Source: Papaver somniferum (taxonomy: Eukaryota > Streptophyta > Magnoliopsida > Ranunculales > Papaveraceae). Taken from it: DNA of 64,000 nt. The translations under genes and the position numbers were made by a program. The stretch spans positions 6,533,860 through 6,597,859 of the forward strand of contig NC_039368.1 in assembly GCF_003573695.1 (NCBI RefSeq), written 5' to 3'. Positions within the stretch are counted from its first letter, which is position 1. Each line of letters starts with the position of its first letter. This document shows, in pieces, positions 55,906 to 64,000 of the stretch. The notes under the pieces are model-generated. The model saw only the letters and a program-made list of their open reading frames with translations, was not told the origin of the DNA and did not search any database.

Positions 55906-56829
55906 TTGTATGCTCTTAGAGACATAAACTGGAATGCTGCCATGAAAGATGAGTACAATGCTATGTTGAAAACTAATACTTGGGAACTGGTACCACGACC
56001 ACGTGATGCTCATGTTATTCGTTCCATGTGGCTCTTTCGTCACAAATATCATGCTGATGGCTCCTTGCAGCGATACAAGGCTCGTCTAGTTGCTAATGGT
56101 AAATCTCAGCAGGTTGGGGTTGACTGTTTTGAAACGTTTAGTCCGGTTGTAAAACCAGCTACTATTCGTATCGTTCTTACTATTGCTACTTTGCGTTCTT
56201 GTCCCATACATCAGCTAAATGTCAAGAATGCGTTTCTTCATGGTGACTTGACCGATACAGTATATATGCATCAGCCTCCGGGGTTTGTTGATCCTGATCA
56301 CCCTGATTACGTATGTCGACTACGTAGGTCTCTCTATGGTCTTAAGCAGGCTCCACGAGCGTGGTTTCAGAGGTTTGCCAAATTTATCACTAATTGTGGT
56401 TTTCGTGCTAGTGTATGTGATCCCTCCCTCTTCGTTTATCAATCAGGTTCCGAGACGGCATACCTATTATTTTATGTTGATAATATTATTTTAACTGCCT
56501 CTACTGATGCTCTCCTATGCCTCTTCATTGATTTGATGAAAAGGGAATTTGCTATGTCTGACCTTGGCCCGTTACATCATTTTTTGGGTATTATTGTTAC
56601 TCGTTCATCCTCAGGGCTATTTTTGTCTCAGTCGTTATATGCTCAGGACATCATTGCACGTGCGTCCATGACAAAATGCAATCCAGTGGCTACTCTGGTC
56701 GACACCAATGCCAAGCTCAGTGCTACCTCTGGCCCTGCACTCACGGACCCCACTTTGTATAGAAGCCTAGCCGGTGCTTTGCAGTACCTCACTTTCCCAC
56801 GGATAGATATATCCTATGCAGTCCAGTAG
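55906..56829 (+). pseudogene. Reverse transcriptase of copia 2 with altered active site
   Basis: A long open segment: [63 protein letters not shown]. The catalytic motif reads FYVDNIILTA, so the second Asp of YVDD is Asn (about 56480). A TAG at 56827-56829 stops the frame before the RNase H. Confidence 0.85.
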
Positions 56830-56841
56830 GTATGTTTATTC

Positions 56842-57441
56842 ATGCATGATCCTCGAGAGCCTCTCATGCAGGCCCTTAAGAGGATTATTCGCTATCTTCA
56901 GGGCACAATTGATCACAGATTATTTCTCTCGGTCTCCGCTATCTCTGGCTTAACAACATACTCTGATGCTGATTGGGCTGGTTGTCCTGATTCACGTCGC
57001 TCGACTTCTGGCTTTTGTGTATTTCTTGGAGACAACCTCATCTCTTGGTCATCAAAACGTCAAGCAACAGTTTCTCGATCCAGTGCTGGAGCAGAATACC
57101 GGGGGGTAGCAAACGCTGTAGCTGAAACAACATGGATTCGCAACCTTCTTCTAGAGCTCCATCTACCTTTACGACGTGCTACGATCGTGTATTGTGATAA
57201 TGTAAGTGCGATATATATGTCTGGAGATCCTGTTCAACATCAGCGCACTAAACATGTGGAGATTGACATACACTTTGTTCGTGAACGCGTTCGTATTGGT
57301 GATATTCATGTCTTGCACGTCCCGTCTGAAAACCAGTATGCTGACATCTTCACCAAGGGTCTTCCACGAGAGTTATTTGTTCGTTTTCGTTCTAGTATTA
57401 GCGTTTGCTCCTCTCCCGCTCAGACTAAGGGGATGTATTAG
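56842..57441 (+). pseudogene. RNase H of copia 2
   Basis: YSDADWAGCPDSRRSTSGFC, SWSSKRQATVSRSSAGAEYR and TKHVEIDIHFVRE are typical copia RNase H motifs. It is open and well kept but separated from RT by a stop. Confidence 0.85.
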
Positions 57442-57617
57442 AGAATATATTATACTGCTTTACTTATTTTTATTAAGGAGAATATCTCTTGTCATAATTA
57501 TTGTAATGAGGAGATTATCTCCGCCATAACTTTTGTATTCCCAAAAGGGATACTATTGTTTTATATAATAAGAATCCTGGTGAATAAAAATCACTAAGGA
57601 AGTTATCATCAAATCCA
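57436..57617 (+). repeat. 3' LTR of copia 2
   Basis: 182 bp, preceded by the purine-rich AAGGGGATG. Confidence 0.85.
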
Positions 57618-57624
57618 AGATGCT

Positions 57625-57681
57625 ACAGGAGATATTTTCCTTAATAAAAATAAGTAAAGCAGTATAATATATTCTCTAATA
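57625..57681 (-). repeat. Inverted fragment of the copia 2 LTR
   Basis: The reverse complement reads TATTAGAGAATATATTATAC and continues to CTCCTGT, matching LTR bases 1 to about 57 with one change. Its outer end abuts the TSD. Confidence 0.85.
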
Positions 57682-57686
57682 GTTAA

Positions 57687-58471
57687 ACTACCTGCCACTT
57701 AATCTAATTCTTATTTAGTCTTTAAGGATTTTGAAAATGTTTCAGTCTGACGGTTAATTGGAAAAGCCCCTCTGCTTCAAATCACCTTAAGAGTTTTTCT
57801 TTTCTTTATTGATTTGATCTTTTTTTATCGAGTTGTATTCTATATTTCTTTATCGAACAAAAAAGTAAAGATGTTTTCTGTTTGTTTTGGACTTTAAAAA
57901 CCTTTTGGGTATGTGAAACCATAATCAGCCAAGAAAGTTCACGTGGAGAACAAGAGTTACAAGACTAAACCTTCCATCGGCTGACCATTAGTTGTCGTTC
58001 CGTTTTTTTTTTGATCGGCTAGTTGTCGTTCCTTTTCACGGTTAAAAATCAACCCTCCCGTGAGGTAATTAACCAAAAATATAATATCAGTGTCATTGTC
58101 TAGCATACTTTTATCGTGTGCTTGTGGGTACCTAGTACGTACACTTGGTGGGTCTTATTATCATTGATCAGTTTTCCTTTTTTTTCATTGGTCTTTTGCT
58201 TTTTAGCCAGTGAATATGTTTTTTCTCAAATTATGGATTTTGATAATTAGTCATCATCGTTTTCTAAGATATTATCTCGAGTGGTGATTGTCATCCAAAG
58301 AAAAACAGCAACTTTGTCATAATCAAACCCTATTTTTTTCTATATTTGGTAGTTGAGTTTTTCCCATCTTTGGTACGAGATATTTCTCCTAGCGACCTTA
58401 GATAAGTACACATGTAAGCTTCTTATTGAGCAACTAAGGCACTGACGGATACAATCCTCTTTTACATATAG
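57687..58471 (+). other. Distal 3' flank of CBF gene 3 up to copia 3
   Basis: Non-coding; resembles the gene 2 flank (GTGCTTGTGGGTACC, TTCATTGGTCTTTTGCTTTT). Confidence 0.6.
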
Positions 58472-58476
58472 AGTTC

Positions 58477-58723
58477 TATTAGGAGATACGTAGTGTTTGG
58501 ACTCAAGATTGTGTCTTGAGCCCTACGTATTCGGTCTGGATTCTGAGACCAACTTGGATAGTTCATGTAGATGGTCTGTTTACGTAAGTAGCAAACTTGA
58601 GACCCAAGTAATCGGTCTCAAGTCGGTAGGTCTAGGGTTTGTGTCTTGTAACCCAAGTTTGGTCTTGTATAAGTAAAGACGTGATGAATGAATGAAAAGA
58701 CAGAGAATTACCAAAACTTAACA
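58477..58723 (+). repeat. 5' LTR of copia 3
   Basis: TATTAGGAGATACGTAG to ACTTAACA, with TATAAGTA at 58668-58675. The primer-binding site TGGCATCACGAGCC follows at 58724. Confidence 0.88.
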
Positions 58724-58823
58724 TGGCATCACGAGCCGGTTAAGAACCAAAAAAAAAAAAAGAAAAAAAAAAACAACGGATGGTGAAACAGAGTCATCCA
58801 AAGGGAAAAATATAGAGTGTGAT

Positions 58824-61154
58824 ATGCAGAAGAAGAATCCAGTCTACCATTTAGGATCGAGTGATGGTCCAGGTATCATCATCACGCCGATTGTTTTAAA
58901 GGGGACTAACTATGATGAATGGGCTAGAGCCATAAGACGATCATTGATAGCTAAAAGGAAGTTTGGTTTTGTTGATGGAACAATCACAAAACCTGAAGAT
59001 AGTGACCAGTTTGAAGAGTGGATTGTTGTCCAGTCAATGCTTGTTTCATGGATTAGAAACACGTTAGATTCATCAATTAGATCGACCTTGGGAGACTATG
59101 ATGATGCAAACTTGTTGTGGACACAGTTGAAGAGAAGATACTGTGTTGTAAGCGGAACAAGAATCTGTCAGCTGAAAGCTTCGTTAAGTGAGTGCAAACA
59201 AAAGAAAGCAGAAGGTGTAGCTGAGTACTTTGGGAGATTGAACAAGATATGGGATGAGATGGTAACATACATGAAGGTACCTCAGTGCAAGTGTGGTAAG
59301 TTCACTTGTAATATCGCATCACAAGTAAGTATGTTGAGAGAAGAAGACTTTCTGCATTATTTTTTGATTGGATTAGACTCTGTGTATATTTCCGTGCGTG
59401 AACAACTGTTGGATAGAGACCCGTTGCCATCAACAGATGTAGCATACCAGACAATGGTGAATTCGGAGCGTCTGCGTATAGGGGAAGTAGCTATGTCTAC
59501 GGAGGTACATGACAATGTGATGGCATTCAGAGTACAATCTGATCAACGTCAACTCAACAATACGTATGATCCTAAAAAGCATTGCAAGTACTGTACCATA
59601 GATGGACACTCAGAGGATGGGTGTTTTCAACGTATTGGATACCCAGAATGGTGGGGAGACAGACCTAGAGGCGGAAGAGGATCTGGTCGAGGAGGCAGAA
59701 CCAATGGTAGAGGGCGTGGTGGCACTAACTTTACCGGTGGTAGAGGTGGTCGAGGACAAGGTGCAGGCAACCAGATTCGAGCATACAACTTTAATATATC
59801 AGACACAAGGCAGTCAGGTGGAGCGCCCTCATCAGAAGCGTCAGGTTTGACCGGAGTCACAGCAACACAGCTTCAACAGGTGCTTGAGTTTTTAAACTCA
59901 ACAAAATCCACGCCTCAGCTCCAAGGTAAGAAGAATAAAACTGTTTGGATTGTAGACACGGGAGCTACAAATCATGTCACATATAAAAGGGATGACATGA
60001 TAGAGATAAAATATATTAAGGCATGCACTATTGGACTTCCAGATGGGAAGTATGCACTTTCTGAGAAGATAGGAACTGTTATCCTTCCTGGGGGTTTGAC
60101 ACTAGAGAATGTGCTTTATGTGCCTCAGATAACTTGTAACTTAATTTCGGTTACACAACTTATTGATGAGAAAAGATGTATTATCCAATGTACTAACAGT
60201 TTATGTCTTATACAGGACCGGTTGACGAGGATGATGATTGGAGTGGCTGAGAGACAAGGTGGACTGTATATTTTCTGTGGTGTGCCTCAAGTTGAAGTTA
60301 TGGATGTTAGTGGAGATATGTATGAGCTATGGCATCGGCGTATGGGACATCCTTCAGAAAAAGTTTTGCAGAAGTTACAAGGAGTGAGTAGATTAATAAA
60401 GAAGAATAATGATGCTTGTGATATTTGTCCACGAGCAAAACATCATAGGAGTAGTTTTGCTAGTAGTCTCAGTAAATCCAGTTGTATTTTTGAGTTGGTT
60501 CATATAGATTTATGGGGTCCGTATAAGACTCAGTCATCGTGTGGAGCACATTATTTTTTGACAATAGTAGATGATTTTTCAAGAGGTGTGTGGATTTATT
60601 TGCTTCGAAACAAAACTGAAGTTGAACAGACATTTCTTAACTTCATTGCTCTTGTGAAGCGTCAGTTTAATAAAGAAATCAAAATTGTTAGAAGTGATAA
60701 TGGAACTGAGTTCAATATATTGCATGGATACTTTCGAACTAATGGGATAGTGTTTGAGACATCATGTGTAGGTACACCACAACAGAATGGAAGAGTTGAG
60801 AGAAAACATCAACATATAATGAATGTGGCAAGGGATTTGAGATTTCAAGCCAATTTTCCAACAAGGTTTTGGGGGGAATGCGCATTGACGGCTGCGTATT
60901 TAATCAATCGTACGCCTACACCTATTTTAGATCATAAAACCCCATATGAACTTTTGTTTGGAAAAAAACCTCCATATCATCAGTTTAAGGTATTCGGATG
61001 CCTGTGCTATGTGCATGATCAAAGTAGTAAAGGGGATAAGTTTGCGAGTAGAGGAAGAAGGTGTGTCTTCCTTGGTTATTCGTTTGGTAAAAAGGCATGG
61101 CAATTATATGATTTAGACACGAAACAATTTCGGGTGATATGTCAAGTTTTTTGA
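58824..61154 (+). CDS. Gag-protease-integrase of copia 3
   Basis: A 776-codon frame with a good ATG. The Gag N terminus LKGTNYDEWARAIRRSL and the region to about residue 240 are copia-type Gag. The zinc knuckle CKYCTIDGHSEDGC (about 250-264) is followed by an RGG-rich stretch. Protease: VWIVDTGATNHV (about 376). Integrase: WHRRMGHPSEKVLQ and CDICPRAKHH (zinc-binding), then HIDLWGPY, RSDNGTEF and QQNGRVERKH with D, D and E in place. The C-terminal domain has PYELLFGKKPPYHQFKVFGC. The frame breaks after about 61140, where the following RT sequence is in another frame, so RT is not read from this ORF in this copy. Confidence 0.9.
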   Translation: MQKKNPVYHLGSSDGPGIIITPIVLKGTNYDEWARAIRRSLIAKRKFGFVDGTITKPEDSDQFEEWIVVQSMLVSWIRNTLDSSIRSTLGDYDDANLLWTQLKRRYCVVSGTRICQLKASLSECKQKKAEGVAEYFGRLNKIWDEMVTYMKVPQCKCGKFTCNIASQVSMLREEDFLHYFLIGLDSVYISVREQLLDRDPLPSTDVAYQTMVNSERLRIGEVAMSTEVHDNVMAFRVQSDQRQLNNTYDPKKHCKYCTIDGHSEDGCFQRIGYPEWWGDRPRGGRGSGRGGRTNGRGRGGTNFTGGRGGRGQGAGNQIRAYNFNISDTRQSGGAPSSEASGLTGVTATQLQQVLEFLNSTKSTPQLQGKKNKTVWIVDTGATNHVTYKRDDMIEIKYIKACTIGLPDGKYALSEKIGTVILPGGLTLENVLYVPQITCNLISVTQLIDEKRCIIQCTNSLCLIQDRLTRMMIGVAERQGGLYIFCGVPQVEVMDVSGDMYELWHRRMGHPSEKVLQKLQGVSRLIKKNNDACDICPRAKHHRSSFASSLSKSSCIFELVHIDLWGPYKTQSSCGAHYFLTIVDDFSRGVWIYLLRNKTEVEQTFLNFIALVKRQFNKEIKIVRSDNGTEFNILHGYFRTNGIVFETSCVGTPQQNGRVERKHQHIMNVARDLRFQANFPTRFWGECALTAAYLINRTPTPILDHKTPYELLFGKKPPYHQFKVFGCLCYVHDQSSKGDKFASRGRRCVFLGYSFGKKAWQLYDLDTKQFRVICQVF

Positions 61155-62265
61155 ACATCAATTTTCGTTTAAGACTGATGGTGTATCGAGTAAGATGGCG
61201 ACTGAGATGATGCAGTTGAGATTTAACGCTTCATCTGCGACTGATATGTAAGGTGTATCGGCTGAGAGGGTTCAGTCCAGTCCTGATGAGTACTGGAGTG
61301 AGGATGAAAACGGAGAAGAAGCAATATTAGCTCCTCAAGGTGGAGTTTCAACTGAGACAGACAGCGCTGGTGCTTCAGCCGAGACCGAGGATGCTGGTGC
61401 TTCTACTGAGACTGCAGGTGCTGGTGTTTCAGTTGAGTCCGAGGGTATGGGTGAGAGAATACAATACGATGTTCCGAAACAACATGAAGAAAATATTGCT
61501 TCTCGCAATGATGTTGTAGTTGAGGGTGACATGGGTAAAGGGAAGCGTCAGAAGATCCCTTCTAGCAGACTAAAAGGATTTGTGACGCACACCATTCGAG
61601 AAAATAGTCTACCTCATCCTCATTCTACACAATCATCATCCTCAGGTACGCCTTATCCTTTGACATATTATGTTAGTTGTGATAAATTTTCTGTTGTGCA
61701 TAAGAAATATCTTGCAGCTATAACAGCTGGGTCTGAACCGCGCAACTTTAAAGAAGCCATGAAGCATCCAGGGTGGAGGAAAGCCATGGAAGCAGAAATC
61801 CGAGCTTTGGAAGAACAAGGTACGTGGGAATTGCAAGAATTACCGCCGGGCAAGAGAGCACTAGGGAGTAAATGGATTTACACAGAGAAGTATGATGAAA
61901 ATGGGAAGTTGGTACGATTAAAAGCACGATTGGTGATCTTTGGGAATCATCAGGTTGAAGGGTTGGATTACAAAGAGACATTTGCACTAGTTGCAAAAAT
62001 GACAACGGTACGTACTTTTTTAGCTGTCGCAGCAGTTAAACATTGGGAAGTACATCAGATGGATGTACATAATGCATTTCTTCATGGAGACTTGGAGGAA
62101 GAGGTGTATATGAAGATACCACCTGGATTTGCCAAAGGTCAGACAAATATGGTGTGTAAAATTAAGAAATCATTATATGGTTTAAGACAGGCTCCTCGTT
62201 GTTGGTTTGCCAAACTATCAACAGCATTGAAGAAATATGGTTTTCGGCAAGCATACTCAGACTAA
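61155..62265 (+). pseudogene. Integrase-RT linker and first part of RT of copia 3
   Basis: The frame (open from 61447, with stop TAA 61249-61251 upstream) includes an Ala/Glu/Thr/Ser-rich linker with imperfect repeats ([20 protein letters not shown]). RT starts at [20 protein letters not shown] and includes [30 protein letters not shown] and [20 protein letters not shown] at 62263-62265 interrupts just before the SLFT segment. Confidence 0.85.
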
Positions 62266-63271
62266 TCTCTTTTTACTATGACCAAGGGAGACATGCATCT
62301 TAATGTCTTGGTCTATGTAGATGATTTGATTGTTGCAGGGAATAATCTAGTGGAGATTCATAAATTTAAATCATACTTGGGACAATGTTTCAAGATGAAA
62401 GATTTGGGAAAATTGAAATACTTTCTCGGCTTGGAGATATCCCGTAGTAAACAGGGTATTTATATATGCCAGCGGAAATATGCATTGGATATTATCATGG
62501 AAACGGGTTTATTAGAAGCTAAACCTGTTGAGTTTCCAATGGAGACTAATCATCGTCTTGCTTTGGCGCAGGGAGATTTTTTTGATGATATGGAGAAATA
62601 TAGAAGACTAATTGGTAGACGGATTTATTTGGCAGTGACTAGACCTGATCTTACATACTCGGTGCATACGCTGTCTCAGTTTATGCAAAAACCGAGAATA
62701 GAACATTGGGAAGCTGCACTTCGAGTAGTTAGATACTTGAAAAAGAATCCTGGGGAAGGCATTTTGTTGCGCTCTGATAGAACCCTAAGTTTGCAAGGGT
62801 GGTGTGACTCATATTGGGCAAGTTGTTCTTTGACTAGACGTTCATTGACAGGATGGTTTGTTCGTCTAGGGAATTCATCGGTTTCTTGGAAGACAAAGAA
62901 GCAACCAACTGTTTCTCGGAGCTCAGCTGAAGTCGAATACAGGTCCATGGCGGCAGCAACATGTGAGTTGAAGTGGTTGAAACAATTACTTGGTGATTTG
63001 GGGGTTCGTCATACGCATGGAATGAAGCTCCTGTGTGATAGTCAATCAGCATTATACATTGCTCAGAAATCCAGTCTTTCATGAACGAACAAAACATATA
63101 GAGGTGGACTGTCATGTTGTTAGAGATGCTATCGTGAAGAAGATTATATCACCTTCTTACACTCTTACGGCGGTGCAATTGGCAGATATCTTCACCAAAT
63201 CCTTAGGGAAAGCTCAATTTCAAGGTCTTTTGTCCAAGATGGGCATTTGTGACCTACATGCTCCGTCTTGA
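62266..63271 (+). pseudogene. RT palm and RNase H of copia 3
   Basis: Same frame after the [19 protein letters not shown] is the intact catalytic site (about 62310). RNase H follows ([36 protein letters not shown]). A one-base shift at about 63072 moves the end ([28 protein letters not shown]) into the frame closing at 63271. Confidence 0.87.
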
Positions 63272-63277
63272 GGGGGG

Positions 63278-63528
63278 TATTAGGAGATACGTAGTGTTTG
63301 GACTCAAGACTGTGTCTTGAGCCCTACGTATTCGGTCTGGATTCTGATATCAACTTGGATAGTCCATGTAGATGGTTTGTTTACGTAAGTAGCAAACTTG
63401 AGACCCAAATAATCGGTCTCAAATCGGTAGGTTTAGGGTTTGTGTCTTGTAACCCAAGTTTGATCTTGTATAAGTAAAGACGTGATGAATGAATGAATGA
63501 AAAGACAGAGAATTACCAAAACTTAAAA
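63278..63528 (+). repeat. 3' LTR of copia 3
   Basis: Preceded by polypurine AGGGGGG. TATAAGTA at 63469-63476 lies 290 bp upstream of the CBF gene 4 start and points towards it. Confidence 0.88.
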
Positions 63529-63540
63529 AGTTCAGCGTCT

Positions 63541-63586
63541 TCCACGTCTATTCTTTATTAACGTGTATTTTAAAAGTGACTCAGCC
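63541..63586 (+). promoter_or_regulatory. Conserved promoter block of CBF gene 4
   Basis: TCCACGTCTATTCTTTATTA followed by ACGTGTATTTTAAAAGTGAC, matching gene 3 (51328-51370) and the orphan at 45188. Confidence 0.6.
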
Positions 63587-63607
63587 TTTTCTTTTCTTAC
63601 CCAAATC

Positions 63608-63615
63608 TATAAGTA
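63608..63615 (+). promoter_or_regulatory. TATA box of CBF gene 4
   Basis: TATAAGTA 151 bp before the ATG, aligned with the TATA of gene 3 (AAATCTATAARTACCCATG context). Confidence 0.75.
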
Positions 63616-63758
63616 CCCATGAAATTTGCATCTCTTCTTTCAAACTCAACTTCCTCTACTTCTTTATTTCTCTAGCTTCACAAGTTTCAACTTCAACTGA
63701 ACTGAACTAAGCAACCAAAAACTATTTCACTACTACTTTACCATATACTGAATTCATT

Positions 63759-64000
63759 ATGGATTCTGAAAACTCGTATGAGTATTTTGTTTCATCACCT
63801 TCATCATCGTCATCAAGTACACAAACATTTAGCTCAGGATCATCAGATTATACTTCATCGTCCTCCTCCTCATCTTCACAAGTGTCACATAAGAAAACAT
63901 CAGGAAGGAAAATATTTAAAGAAACCAGACATCCAATTTACAGAGGAGTAAGAGCAAGGAAAAACAATAAATGGGTTTGTGAAGTTAGAGAACCAGGTAA
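63759..64000 (+). CDS. CBF/DREB1-like AP2 transcription factor, gene 4 (cut by window end)
   Basis: ATG at 63759 opens a frame to the end of the window (80 codons visible). Ser-rich N terminus ([20 protein letters not shown]), signature [15 protein letters not shown], and the first strands of AP2 ([20 protein letters not shown]). It is most like gene 2 in KIF and the SYEY start, while its promoter is most like gene 3. The last visible bases read GGTAA, so either a variant residue after REP or a divergence begins there; this cannot be decided. Its natural distal promoter is separated by copia 3. Confidence 0.88.
   Translation, partial: MDSENSYEYFVSSPSSSSSSTQTFSSGSSDYTSSSSSSSSQVSHKKTSGRKIFKETRHPIYRGVRARKNNKWVCEVREPG

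Larger units (their letters stand above)
53683..57681 (+). mobile_element. Ty1/copia retrotransposon 2, gag-less, with inverted terminal fragment
   Basis: Two direct 182-bp LTRs (53683-53864 and 57436-57617), then a 57-bp inverted copy of the LTR start (57625-57681). GTTAA flanks the whole. Gag is missing and pol is broken. It inserted into the 3' flank of CBF gene 3. Confidence 0.88.
58477..63528 (+). mobile_element. Ty1/copia retrotransposon 3, near-complete, in promoter of CBF gene 4
   Basis: LTRs 58477-58723 (247 bp) and 63278-63528 (251 bp; one extra AATG). TSD AGTTC at 58472-58476 and 63529-63533. Internal order gag-PR-INT-RT-RH with only a few lesions. The LTRs differ at about ten sites, mostly transitions. 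The insertion is 13 bp upstream of the conserved CBF promoter block. Confidence 0.92.

Overview
The window is nuclear DNA from a flowering plant, most likely a eudicot. The evidence is plant-type genes with TATA boxes and long 5' leaders, CBF/DREB1-type AP2 transcription factors, and nested plant LTR retrotransposons (Ty3/gypsy of the dual-RNase-H Tat type, and Ty1/copia) plus a Mutator-like DNA transposon. The species cannot be named from the sequence alone.

The host content is a tandem array of CBF/DREB1-like AP2/ERF genes, all on the + strand: gene 1 (13425-14048, its 5' end replaced by an LTR), gene 2 (48774-49472), gene 3 (51513-52214) and gene 4 (63759 to the window end, cut off). Genes 2 and 3 are 2.7 kb apart. 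Genes 3 and 4 are about 3.2 kb apart once two inserted retrotransposons are subtracted. Each 3' flank carries 2-3 decayed copies of the CBF C-terminal coding sequence. A conserved block lies just upstream of the TATA box in genes 3 and 4, and an orphan copy lies at 45188.

Almost everything else is transposable elements inserted into this array. (a) 4-13424: a young Tat-type gypsy element (LTRs 858 bp, at least 4 differences, TSD AGCTC) that landed inside the first codons of CBF gene 1. It has gag, PR, RT-RH-aRH and INT on + and a spliced, multi-exon antisense gene at 11851-8092. (b) 15659-22171: a MULE with about 42-bp TIRs and 8-bp TSD. Its spliced transposase gene (minus strand, broken) ends in an OTU cysteine-protease domain, and a second unknown ORF lies on +. 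(c) 22580-28415: a decayed copia element whose two LTRs are in inverted orientation yet flanked by a perfect 5-bp TSD. (d) 30014-39713: an old, gag-less gypsy element of the same type as (a), with its own decayed antisense gene. (e) 53683-57681: a gag-less copia element ending in an inverted LTR fragment, again with a 5-bp TSD. (f) 58477-63528: an almost complete copia element inserted about 80 bp upstream of the TATA box of CBF gene 4.

Between 39.7 and 48.5 kb there is mostly non-coding sequence of probable transposon origin, with two SANT/Myb-like genes (one intact, one relic). The most notable points are the LTR-CBF in-frame fusion, the TMV-type readthrough stop (TAG CAA TTA) between PR and RT of the young gypsy element, the phase-consistent antisense gene within it, the MULE transposase-OTU fusion, and the two copia elements with inverted LTR ends.
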